DNA from: Janibacter limosus NBRC 16128 | GTDB lineage: Bacteria; Actinomycetota; Actinomycetes; Actinomycetales; Dermatophilaceae | Assembly: GCF_001570985.1 (NCBI RefSeq) | Contig: NZ_BCSS01000016.1 | Span: 1 to 64,000, forward strand | Length of the DNA stretch: 64,000 bases | Direction of reading: 5' to 3' | Shown: piece after piece, positions 10,208 to 18,412 of the stretch | Numbering within the stretch: the first letter of the stretch is position 1 | Layout: each line of letters opens with the position of its first letter | Translations under genes and position numbers: made by a program | The notes under the pieces: model-generated | What the model saw: only the letters and a program-made list of their open reading frames with translations | Database searches by the model: none | Told to the model about the DNA's origin: nothing

Positions 10208-11164
10208 TCAGCCGCCGTTGCGCTCCCGGGTGATCGTCAGGACCGCCTTCTCCACCGCATAGACGGGGTCGCGCCCGCCACCCTTGACCTCGAAGTCGGC
10301 TGCCGCGACCGCCTGGATGCTGCGCCCGAGGGCGTCACCGCCCCAGCCCTGGAGGGAGCGGCGTGCCTTGTCCACCTGCCACGGCGCCATGCCGAGCTCG
10401 CGGGCGAGGTCGGCGCTGCGGCCACGCCCCGCTCCCCCGACCCTGGCCAGCTGGCGCAGCTGCTGGGCCAGGACCGCGACGATCGGCACGGGGTCCACGC
10501 CGACATTGACCGCGTGCCGCAGCAGACGCAGTGCCTCCCCGGTCTGACCCGCCACCGCGGCATCGGCGACCTTGAAGCCCGTCGCCTCGACACGACCACC
10601 GTGATAGCGCTCCACGACATCGGCGTCGATGACGCCTGTCGTGTCGTCGACGAGCTGCTGGCAGGCCGAGGCTAGCTCGCGCACGTCCTTGCCCACGGCC
10701 TCGACGAGCGCCTGGATCGCTTCGGGCGCCGCCTTGCGGCGGGCGCGGCGGAACTCGTTGGACACGAAGTCCGCCTTGTCGCGGTCGCTCTTGATGGCAG
10801 GCGCCTCGAGGATGAGCGCCTTCGCCTTCTTGAGGGTGTCGAGGACCTTTTTGCCCCTGTTGCCCGAGGCGTGGGTGACGACCAACGTCACCGAGTCCGC
10901 CGGGTCGGCGAGGTAGTCCAGCAGGTCGACCTGGAGGGCATCGGGCGCCTGGTGCAGGTCACGCACCACGATCAGCTTGTCCTCACCGAAGAGGGACGGG
11001 CTGGCATGGACGCTCAGCTCGCCCTCCTCGTAGCCCTCGGCCCTCAGCGTGATGACCTCGAGCTCCGGAGCGGTGACCTTGACGTCGGCGATGACCTGGT
11101 CGATCGCGCGATCGGCGAGGACCGCCTCGGGACCCTGGACCAGGACGAGCGGCGAGGTGCTCAA
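10208..11164 (-). CDS. holA: DNA polymerase III delta subunit
   Basis: A 318-residue clamp-loader delta subunit, which opens the beta sliding clamp. LVLVQGPEAVLADRAIDQ at the start, PSLFGEDKLIVVRDL, and the C-terminal helical collar (LLRHAVNVGVDPVPIVAVLAQQLRQL, in two halves) are typical. The only sensible start is TTG at 11162-11164, overlapping the TGA of the upstream aldo/keto reductase gene as TTGA; no ATG or GTG precedes the conserved first strand. TTG with a 4-base overlap implies strong dependence on translation of the upstream gene. The comEA-comEC genes that often precede holA in actinobacteria are not here. Confidence 0.93.
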   Translation of the reverse strand: MSTSPLVLVQGPEAVLADRAIDQVIADVKVTAPELEVITLRAEGYEEGELSVHASPSLFGEDKLIVVRDLHQAPDALQVDLLDYLADPADSVTLVVTHASGNRGKKVLDTLKKAKALILEAPAIKSDRDKADFVSNEFRRARRKAAPEAIQALVEAVGKDVRELASACQQLVDDTTGVIDADVVERYHGGRVEATGFKVADAAVAGQTGEALRLLRHAVNVGVDPVPIVAVLAQQLRQLARVGGAGRGRSADLARELGMAPWQVDKARRSLQGWGGDALGRSIQAVAAADFEVKGGGRDPVYAVEKAVLTITRERNGG

Positions 11165-12135
11165 AAGAGCGCGACCTTGGGCGCCGCCGGGAAGATCTCC
11201 TCGAGCGCGGCCTCGTCCTCGGGGGTCGGAACCCAGCACACCGCCTCGGCATTGTGCTGGATCTGCTCGGGCCGGGTGGCGCCGGCGATGACACTGTCGA
11301 CGCGCGGCCGGGAGGCCAGCCAGGAGAAGGCCACCTGCAGCTCGGTGAGACCGCGCTCGCGGGCGAAGTCACCGAAGGCTCGCAGCTGGTCGAGGTCGGC
11401 CTCCTGCAGCAGGTACTGCCGCGAGTGGGTCAGCCGGCTGCCCTCGGGTGCCGCGCCGGAGGAGTACTTGCCGGTGAGCAGTCCGCTGGCCAGCGGGAAG
11501 TACGGCAGCACCCCCAGTCCGTAAGCCTCAGCGGCCGGCACGACCTCGAGCTCGGCCCGGCGGTCGAGCAGGTTGTAGTGGCTCTGGCTCGAGATGAAGC
11601 GGGCACCTCCGCGGGCACGGGCGACGAACTCGGCCTCCGCGATCTGCCAGCCGGCCCGGTTGGAGTGACCGATGTAGCGCACCTTGCCCGAGCGGACGAG
11701 GTCGTCCAGAGCGTCGAGGGTCTCCTCGATCGGGGTCAGCGGGTCGGGGGTGTGCAGCTGGTACAGGTCGATGTGGTCGGTGCCCAGGCGCCGCAGCGAG
11801 GCCTCGACAGCGGTCGTGATGTAGCGCCGCGAGCCGCGCGCCCCGAAGTCAGGGCCATTGGCCCCGGACAGGTCCATGCCGAACTTGGTCGCGAGCACGA
11901 TCTCGTCACGCCGACTGCCCAGCGCCTTGCCGAGCATCGTCTCGGACAGCCCCGGCTCGGCGCCGTAGGTGTCCGCGGTGTCGAAGAGAGTCACGCCGGC
12001 ATCGAGCGCCGCGTGGATGATCGCGTCCGTGCCCTCCTGGGTCTGCGTGACCGCACCACGGCGCCCGAGGTTGTTGCAGCCGAGGCCGACGACGGAGACG
12101 GACAGACCGGAGTGACCGAGGCGACGAAGTTCCAT
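11161..12135 (-). CDS. Aldo/keto reductase
   Basis: A 324-residue TIM-barrel oxidoreductase of the YajO/IolS/Kv-beta-like branch, using NADPH. Active-site residues can be placed in FDTADTYG (Asp and Tyr), ATKFGMD (Lys) and YQLHTPD (His). The cofactor-binding end is VIAGATRPEQIQHN. Substrates are probably small carbonyl compounds, but nothing in the context narrows this. Its stop overlaps the holA start, so the two form one unit. The upstream DinG-like gene ends 11 bases before its start. Confidence 0.92.
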   Translation of the reverse strand: MELRRLGHSGLSVSVVGLGCNNLGRRGAVTQTQEGTDAIIHAALDAGVTLFDTADTYGAEPGLSETMLGKALGSRRDEIVLATKFGMDLSGANGPDFGARGSRRYITTAVEASLRRLGTDHIDLYQLHTPDPLTPIEETLDALDDLVRSGKVRYIGHSNRAGWQIAEAEFVARARGGARFISSQSHYNLLDRRAELEVVPAAEAYGLGVLPYFPLASGLLTGKYSSGAAPEGSRLTHSRQYLLQEADLDQLRAFGDFARERGLTELQVAFSWLASRPRVDSVIAGATRPEQIQHNAEAVCWVPTPEDEAALEEIFPAAPKVALF

Positions 12136-12146
12136 GGGTCGACAGG

Positions 12147-14369
12147 CTAGCCGCGGGTCGGGACAACCAGCCCGAGCGCCTCGGCCCTGGCCACGACCGC
12201 GGACTCGTCTCGGTCCAGCGAGGCGGCCAGCTCCTCGAGCGGCAGTCCGAGATCGGCCCCGTCACGCAGCTCGTCGTCGTCCTGCGCGGACCAGCCATCG
12301 CCCAGCACCACGGCGGTGCGCACGCTGCCCGCCGTGCCGGGATCAGCGACCGTGCCGGTGAGGCCGCGCTTGACGGGATCAGCGACCGGCAGCACCTCTG
12401 GGGCGATCTCGTCGAGTCGTCGCAGAGCCCCGAGGACGAGGTCACGATCGGTCGTCGGCCAGAAGGGAGGAAGGGAGCGCTGCAGGAAGCCGGCGTAGCG
12501 CGCCTTGATCATCCGGTTGTCGAGGAAGGCGACCACGCCCCGGTCGTCACCCCGTCGGATGAGGCGCCCGGCTCCCTGCGCGAGCCGCAGCGCGGCATGC
12601 GTCGCCGACACGGCCATGAAGCCGTTGCCACCGCGCCGAGCGATCTCCTGCGTGCGCGCGGAGGACAGCGGGTCGTCCGGGCGGGGGAAGGGGATGCGGT
12701 CGATGAGCACGAGCTGGCAGCTGCTGCCGGGCACGTCGACGCCCTGCCACAGGGTGAGCGTGCCGAAGAGGATCGTCTTGGGGTCGCGCGCGAAGTCGCG
12801 CACGAGCGTGCCGATCATGTCCTCGCCCTGGCACAGGACGGTGTAGTCGTCGTCGAGCCGCTCGCGCATCGCCTCGGAGGCCTCCTTGGCCGCGCGCATG
12901 GAGGAGAAGAGACCGAGGGTGCGCCCACCGGCGGCCCGGACGAGGGCCTCGATCTCGTCGAGGGTCTGCGACGCGAGCCCGTCCCGGCCGGGTGCGGGCA
13001 GGTGCTCGGCGACGTAGGCGATGCCCTGCTGCTGGTAGTCGAAGGGCGACCCGACGTCCAGCCCGGTCCACTCCGGGGCGCCCGGTCCGCGCAGACCGAG
13101 GGTGCCGGCGACGGCGTCGAACGTGCCCCCCAGCTCGAGCGTCGCGGAGGTGAGGATGACCGTGCGGTCGCGCACCGCCTCGTCCTCGTCGGTCGCGCCG
13201 GTGCCGAAGATCCGCTCGCGCATCCGCATCGCCACGCTCATCGGGGCCACCCGCAGCAGCGGCCCACGGCGCATGTCCCGACTGACCCAGATGACGTCCA
13301 GCTCGTGCTCCTGGAGCATCCGGCCAGCGGTCTCGTGCACCTCGTCGACGGACGCGAGCGCGATCTGGCGTGCGCCATCGACCTGCTCGCCCTTGGGTGG
13401 CTTCATCTCGGTGAGCAGATTGCGGCTGACCTCGCGGCAGCGCCCGAGCACCGTGGCCAGGGCGTCGGGGATCCCGGTCGTCAGGCGCCCCTCGGGCGCC
13501 TCCTCGAGCACGGCCTCGAGGTCCGTGGCCAGGTCGTCGAGCGCGTCGGAGGACTCGGCGAACTTGCGCGCACGCTTGGCCGCGGCCCGCACGCCTCCCG
13601 GCGCCAGCTCGTCGGTGACCGTCGAAGTCACCCGGTCGACGAGCTCGTGCGCCTCGTCGATGACGAGGACGTCGTGATCCGGGAGCATCGGGCGCCCCTC
13701 GAAGGCGTCGATGGCCATGAAGGAGTGGTTGGTGACGATGACGTCGACGTCCTTGGCCGCCTCGCGGGAGCGCTCGACGAAGCACTCACCGACCATCGGG
13801 CACTTGGAGCCCAGGCACTCCTGCGCGGAGACGGAGACCTGACGCCAGGCCTTCTCCGAGACACCGGGCACGAGCTCGTCGCGGTCACCGGACTCGGTCT
13901 CGCCGGCCCACTCGCGCACGCGCACGACCTCCTTGCCCAGCCACCCGGCCTGGGCGTCGGCCTCGCCGACGTCGAAGAGCCCGTCCTCGTCATCGGGGAA
14001 ACCGCCATCCGTCTTGTGCTTGCAGACGTAGTTGCGCCGTCCCTTGACGATCGCGTAGGTCGGGCGACGCTTCAGGTGGCCGGCCAGGGCATCAGCGAGC
14101 CGAGGCATGTCGCGGTCGACGATCTGGCCCTGCAGCGCGAGGGTCGCCGTGGCGACGACGGCGGGCTTGCCGACCCGCTGGGCGTGCTCGACGGCGGGGA
14201 CGAGGTAGGCCAGCGACTTGCCGGTACCGGTGCCGGCCTGGACGAGCAGGTGCTCCTGCGTGTCGATGGCCCGGGCGACGGCCACGGCCATCTCGACCTG
14301 ACCCTCACGGGTGGAGCCACCGAGTCCCCCGACGGCGGCGGCGAGCAGGGATTCGACAGTCGAGGACAC
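12147..14369 (-). CDS. DinG/XPD-type ATP-dependent DNA helicase
   Basis: A 740-residue superfamily 2 helicase. Walker A GTGTGKS is at 46-52 and the DEAH box at 238-241. Four cysteines (C116, C185, C190, C196) sit where DinG/XPD enzymes bind a 4Fe-4S cluster. The C-terminal motor domain shows LWQGVDVPG and QGAGRLIRR. It should unwind DNA 5' to 3', helping replication or repair of R-loops and D-loops. The GTG at 14367-14369 follows an AGGGTGG. In other actinobacteria this helicase is close to hflX and lexA; here hflX is 22 kb away and lexA is not in the window. No SOS box was seen upstream. Confidence 0.94.
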   Translation of the reverse strand: MSSTVESLLAAAVGGLGGSTREGQVEMAVAVARAIDTQEHLLVQAGTGTGKSLAYLVPAVEHAQRVGKPAVVATATLALQGQIVDRDMPRLADALAGHLKRRPTYAIVKGRRNYVCKHKTDGGFPDDEDGLFDVGEADAQAGWLGKEVVRVREWAGETESGDRDELVPGVSEKAWRQVSVSAQECLGSKCPMVGECFVERSREAAKDVDVIVTNHSFMAIDAFEGRPMLPDHDVLVIDEAHELVDRVTSTVTDELAPGGVRAAAKRARKFAESSDALDDLATDLEAVLEEAPEGRLTTGIPDALATVLGRCREVSRNLLTEMKPPKGEQVDGARQIALASVDEVHETAGRMLQEHELDVIWVSRDMRRGPLLRVAPMSVAMRMRERIFGTGATDEDEAVRDRTVILTSATLELGGTFDAVAGTLGLRGPGAPEWTGLDVGSPFDYQQQGIAYVAEHLPAPGRDGLASQTLDEIEALVRAAGGRTLGLFSSMRAAKEASEAMRERLDDDYTVLCQGEDMIGTLVRDFARDPKTILFGTLTLWQGVDVPGSSCQLVLIDRIPFPRPDDPLSSARTQEIARRGGNGFMAVSATHAALRLAQGAGRLIRRGDDRGVVAFLDNRMIKARYAGFLQRSLPPFWPTTDRDLVLGALRRLDEIAPEVLPVADPVKRGLTGTVADPGTAGSVRTAVVLGDGWSAQDDDELRDGADLGLPLEELAASLDRDESAVVARAEALGLVVPTRG

Positions 14370-14429
14370 GCGACCACCCTAAGTCCCCAGAGCGACAGCC
14401 CCATGCAGCCATCCACAGGGTCCATCAAA

Positions 14430-14451
14430 AGGTTGACCCCAGGACCAACCT
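14430..14451. promoter_or_regulatory. Inverted repeat upstream of the MMPL operon, candidate response-regulator site
   Basis: AGGTTG, ten bases, CAACCT is a perfect dyad 46 bases upstream of the MMPL start, overlapping a TTGACC that could serve as a -35 element. The third gene of the operon encodes a LuxR-type regulator; such proteins bind short dyads as dimers, so autoregulation is a reasonable guess. There is no direct evidence. Confidence 0.4.
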
Positions 14452-14496
14452 CCCGCGCGATGTGCCGGCACCCCCTTCGGCGGTGGACTGGATGTC

Positions 14497-16566
14497 ATGA
14501 CAGCGACCCTGCGCCCCCACCCCCCCGGCTCACCACCTCGAGCCCCCCGCCCGACCGTCGCGCAGCGCCTGACCGGGCGCCGCGCAGCCGCCCTCGTGCT
14601 CGTCCTGGCCGTCCTGCTCGTCGGGCTGGCGAGCACGCTCCTCGGCTCCGCCGAGGCGCCGGCCCGCGGTGACGGGTACGCGGCCACCGCCGAGTCGGCC
14701 GTCGTCGCCGACCAGCTGGAGACCTTCCCCGGCAGCGACACCGCCCCCGTCGTCCTCGTCGCGACGAAGGGGGACGCCGACCTCACCAGCGCCGACACCT
14801 CCTCCCTCACCGCCCTCGCCGAGCAGCTCGGTGCGAGCACCGCCCACGCGCAGGTCAGCGAGGACGGCCGGGCCGCGACGGTCACCGTCCCGGTACGCAC
14901 GAGCGAGGACAGCGACACCCAGGTCCAAACCATCGAGGACCTGCGCGCCGACGTCGCCGACCAAGCACCGGACGACCTCACCGTCCAGGTCACCGGTGGA
15001 CCCGCCTTCGGCGCGGACATCGCCTCCTCCTTCGACGGCGCCAACTTCACCCTGCTCGCCGTGACCATCGGCGTCGTGGCGATCCTGCTGCTGCTCACCT
15101 ACCGCTCCCCCGTGCTGTGGCTCGTCCCGCTCGCGGTCGTCGGCATCGCCGACCAGCTCGCCGGCACGGTCACCGCGGCCGTCGGCGACTGGAGCGGCCT
15201 GCCCTTCGACGCCGGGATCGTGTCCGTCCTCGTCTTCGGCGCCGGCGCCAACTACGCGCTGCTGCTCATCTCGCGCTACCGCGAGGAGCTGCACGAGCAC
15301 GACGACCACCGCATCGCGCTCGCTGCGGCCTGGCGGGCCACCGTCCTCGCGATCCTCGCGAGCAATGCCACCGTCGTCCTCGCCCTGGGCACCCTGCTCC
15401 TCGCGAGCGTCCCCGGGACCCGTGGCCTCGGGCTCGCCTCCGCCGTCGGCCTGGTCATCGCCCTGCTGGCCGTCGTCCTCGTCCTGCCCGCGGCCCTGGC
15501 CCTCGTCGGTCGCACGGTCTTCTGGCCCTTCGTCCCGCGCCCCGGTGAGGAGCTGAGCCACGAAGGCCTCTGGGCCGGGATCGCGCGCCGCGTCGTGGCG
15601 CGCCCGGGCGCCCACCTCGTCGGCGGCCTGGCCGTCCTGGCCGTCCTCGCCTCGGGGCTGCTGGGCGCGAGCGTCGGTCTGAGCCAGACCGACTCCTTCC
15701 GCACCGCCTCCGAGTCCGCCGACGGTCTCGTCACGGTCGGCGAGCACTTCCCCGCCGGGTCCGCCGCCCCCTTCGCGGTCACGACGAGCGAAGGGAGCAC
15801 CGCCGCGACCGCGTCCGCCCTCGAGTCCGTCGACGGCGTCACCGCGGTCATCCCGTCAGGGACGGACGGCGCCGGCCTGGCCCGTCTCACCGTCATCGGC
15901 GAGCCCTCCCCCGGGACGCCCGCCAGCCTCGACCTCGCCCGTGACCTGCGCGCCGTGGCCCACGAGGTCCCCGGTGCCGATGCCTTGGTCGGCGGGGGCT
16001 CCGCGCAGCTGCTCGACGCGCGCACCGCAGCCGAGAGCGACCTGAGGACCGTGGCACCGCTCATCCTCCTGGTGAGCTTCGCCGTCCTCGTCCTGCTGCT
16101 GCGCGCCGTCATCGGACCGGTCGTGCTCCTGGCGCTCAACGCCGCCAGCGCCCTGGCTGCCATCGGCCTCGGGGCGTGGCTCGACGAGCACCTGCTGGGC
16201 CATCCCGCACTCGACGTGCAGGTGCCGCTCGTGGCCTTCCTCTTCCTCGTCGCCCTGGGGATCGACTACACGATCTTCCTCATGCACCGCGCCAGGGCGG
16301 AGTCCGCCGAGCACGGGACGAGGGAAGGGGTCGCCCGCGCCGTCGCCCGCACCGGCGGCGTCATCACCAGCGCAGGGATCGTCCTGGCGGCCGTCTTCGC
16401 CGCCCTCGGGGTCCTGCCCCTGGTCGTCCTCGGCCAGCTCGGTCTCATCGTGGGGCTCGGTGTCCTGCTCGACACCCTGCTCGTGCGCACGGTCGTCGTG
16501 CCCGCCGCGACGGCACTCATCGGCGACCGCTTCTGGTGGCCGGGCCGGGTAGCGTCACGTCGGTGA
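14497..16566 (+). CDS. MMPL/RND-family transporter
   Basis: A 689-residue membrane protein with two repeats, each a single helix, an extracytoplasmic domain and then five or six helices, as in MmpL/RND proteins that export lipids or drugs by proton antiport. The first helix is about 28-48 (ALVLVLAVLLVGLAS). The GIDYTIFLMHRARAE segment in the second half and GAGANYALLLISRYREELH in the first are the typical transmembrane signatures. It is smaller than mycobacterial MmpL lipid exporters. The histidine kinase start overlaps its stop, so regulator and exporter are produced together; substrate sensing is likely. A lipid or a toxic hydrophobic compound is the probable substrate, but it is unknown. 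Confidence 0.92.
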   Translation: MTATLRPHPPGSPPRAPRPTVAQRLTGRRAAALVLVLAVLLVGLASTLLGSAEAPARGDGYAATAESAVVADQLETFPGSDTAPVVLVATKGDADLTSADTSSLTALAEQLGASTAHAQVSEDGRAATVTVPVRTSEDSDTQVQTIEDLRADVADQAPDDLTVQVTGGPAFGADIASSFDGANFTLLAVTIGVVAILLLLTYRSPVLWLVPLAVVGIADQLAGTVTAAVGDWSGLPFDAGIVSVLVFGAGANYALLLISRYREELHEHDDHRIALAAAWRATVLAILASNATVVLALGTLLLASVPGTRGLGLASAVGLVIALLAVVLVLPAALALVGRTVFWPFVPRPGEELSHEGLWAGIARRVVARPGAHLVGGLAVLAVLASGLLGASVGLSQTDSFRTASESADGLVTVGEHFPAGSAAPFAVTTSEGSTAATASALESVDGVTAVIPSGTDGAGLARLTVIGEPSPGTPASLDLARDLRAVAHEVPGADALVGGGSAQLLDARTAAESDLRTVAPLILLVSFAVLVLLLRAVIGPVVLLALNAASALAAIGLGAWLDEHLLGHPALDVQVPLVAFLFLVALGIDYTIFLMHRARAESAEHGTREGVARAVARTGGVITSAGIVLAAVFAALGVLPLVVLGQLGLIVGLGVLLDTLLVRTVVVPAATALIGDRFWWPGRVASRR

Positions 16567-17780
16567 GCGAGACCATCGACCGGACGGGCACCAGCCGCTG
16601 GCTGCGCCTGGGCCAGCACGCCCTCCTCGGCGTGCTGGCCCTCGTCTGCGGGCTGCGGGCCATCGCCGACGGCGCGCACCCGCTGGCCGAGATCGGCGCC
16701 CTCGCCGTCTTCGTCGGCTGGTACGCCGCCGGCCCGAGGTTGGCCAGGGAGGGCCGCGGCGGCACGGTGTGGTTCGTCGGGCTGACCCTGCTGTGGGCGG
16801 TGCTCGTCGTCGTCTCCCCCGAAAATGTCTGGCTCGCCTTCTCCCTCTGGCTGCTCGCCGGCCACGTCCTGCCCCTCCTGCCCGCCGTGATCGTCTCCCT
16901 CGTCGTCTTCGTCGTCGTGGCCCTCGAGCCCGTCAGAGCCACCGGTGAGGCCACCTTCGCCGCGATCATCGGCCCCTTCATCGGCATGGTCGTGGCGCTG
17001 GGCGTGGCCAAGGCCCAGCAGGCCCTCGTGCGCGACGGCATGGAGCGTCAGCGACTGATCACCTCGCTCTACGCGGCCCAGGAGGAGTCCGCGGCACTGA
17101 CCGACGAGCTCGCCCGGGTGCAGCGCGCGGAGGGAGCCTCGAGCGAGCGCACGCGCCTGTCCCGCGACATCCACGACGGGATCGCCCAAGGCTTCTCCTC
17201 GATCCTGCTGCTCGCCCGCGCCGCGCTGGCCGAGCAGGATCCCGACCGGCTGCGCGAGATCCTGCGCCATGTCGAGTCCGGCGCCGCCGAGGGCCTCGAG
17301 GAGTCACGGCGCGTCGTCGGGGCCCTCGCTCCCGCAGACCTGGACGAAGGGAGCCTCACCGGCGCCGTCCGCCGGGTCACCGAGCGCTTCGCCCAGGAGT
17401 CCGGTGTCGCCGCGCGGGTCTCCGTCTCCGGGCAGCTCAGCTCACTGCCCACCACCGCCGAGGTCACCCTGCTGCGCTGCGTGCAGGGCGCCCTCGCCAA
17501 TGTCCGCACCCACGCCGACGCCCAGCAGGTCGTCGTCAGCCTCGACGAGACGCAGGACTCCGTCCGGGTCGACGTCGTCGACGACGGTCGCGGCTTCGAC
17601 ACCGTCCTCTGGACGGCCACGACTCCCGGGTCCCCCCGCGACGGGGGCTACGGCCTGCGCGCCACCCGAGCACGGCTGCGCGAGCTCGGTGGCGGGTTGG
17701 CCATCGAGTCCGCCCCCGGAGAGGGTACTGCGTTGTCGGCGTGGATCCCGTTGTCGCACACCGCCAAGGAGCGCACATGA
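16563..17780 (+). CDS. NarL-type sensor histidine kinase
   Basis: A 405-residue kinase. About six hydrophobic helices fill residues 15-150, with no large external sensor domain. A HisKA_3 domain follows, with the phosphorylated histidine in LSRDIHDGIAQGFSS, and then an HATPase domain with DDGRGFD and GYGLRATRARLRELGG. The membrane-embedded sensor suggests detection of a signal in or near the membrane, fitting the exporter encoded upstream. The GTG start overlaps the MMPL stop (GTGA), and its own stop overlaps the response regulator start (ATGA), so the three genes form one coupled operon. Confidence 0.94.
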   Translation: MSETIDRTGTSRWLRLGQHALLGVLALVCGLRAIADGAHPLAEIGALAVFVGWYAAGPRLAREGRGGTVWFVGLTLLWAVLVVVSPENVWLAFSLWLLAGHVLPLLPAVIVSLVVFVVVALEPVRATGEATFAAIIGPFIGMVVALGVAKAQQALVRDGMERQRLITSLYAAQEESAALTDELARVQRAEGASSERTRLSRDIHDGIAQGFSSILLLARAALAEQDPDRLREILRHVESGAAEGLEESRRVVGALAPADLDEGSLTGAVRRVTERFAQESGVAARVSVSGQLSSLPTTAEVTLLRCVQGALANVRTHADAQQVVVSLDETQDSVRVDVVDDGRGFDTVLWTATTPGSPRDGGYGLRATRARLRELGGGLAIESAPGEGTALSAWIPLSHTAKERT

Positions 17781-18409
17781 GCACCAGCACCGTCCGGGTC
17801 GTCGTCGTCGAGGACCACCCGGTCACCCGGATGGGCATCGTGGCCCTCCTCGGGCAGGACGAGCGCCTGTCCGTCGTCGGTCAGGCCGGCACCGGCGAGG
17901 AGGCTCTCGCAGTCGTCGAGACCGAGCGCCCCGATGTCGTCGTCACCGACCTGCGCCTGGGCGACGGGATGGACGGCGTGGGGGTGACGAGCGCGGTGCG
18001 TGCCATGCGCGGCGCGCCGGCCGTGCTCGTCCTGACCACCTACGACACCGACCGCGACATCGTCCGGGCGGTCGAGGCCGGAGCCGCCGGCTACCTGCTC
18101 AAGGACGCGGACCCGGCCGACATCGTCGGAGCGGTCGTCGCAGCAGCGCGCGGGGAGTCCGTCCTCTCCCCCGCCCTCGCCCAGCGCGTCGTCGCCCGGA
18201 TGGGCCGGCAGCAGGCAGACCTGTCGGCCCGCGAGGTCGAGATCCTCACGGCCGTCGCCCAAGGGCTGGGCAACAAGCAGATCGCCCGCACGCTCTTCAT
18301 CTCCGAGGCGACCGTCAAGACCCACCTCGTGCACGTCTTCACCAAGCTCGACGTCGACTCGCGGACGGCCGCGGTCGCCCGCGCCCGTGAGGACGGACTG
18401 ATCGGCTGA
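17777..18409 (+). CDS. LuxR/NarL-family response regulator
   Basis: A 210-residue regulator, the partner of the kinase encoded immediately upstream. The receiver domain has VVEDHPVTR, the phosphoacceptor Asp in VVVTDLRLGDG, and TTYD and LLKDA. The C-terminal LuxR helix-turn-helix is LSAREVEILTAVAQGLGNKQ, continuing IARTLFISEATVKTHL. Its ATG overlaps the kinase stop. It probably controls the MMPL operon itself, perhaps through the dyad at 14,430-14,451. The stop is only three bases from the end of the convergent glycosidase gene, and no terminator is visible between them. Confidence 0.95.
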   Translation: MSTSTVRVVVVEDHPVTRMGIVALLGQDERLSVVGQAGTGEEALAVVETERPDVVVTDLRLGDGMDGVGVTSAVRAMRGAPAVLVLTTYDTDRDIVRAVEAGAAGYLLKDADPADIVGAVVAAARGESVLSPALAQRVVARMGRQQADLSAREVEILTAVAQGLGNKQIARTLFISEATVKTHLVHVFTKLDVDSRTAAVARAREDGLIG

Positions 18410-18412
18410 CGC

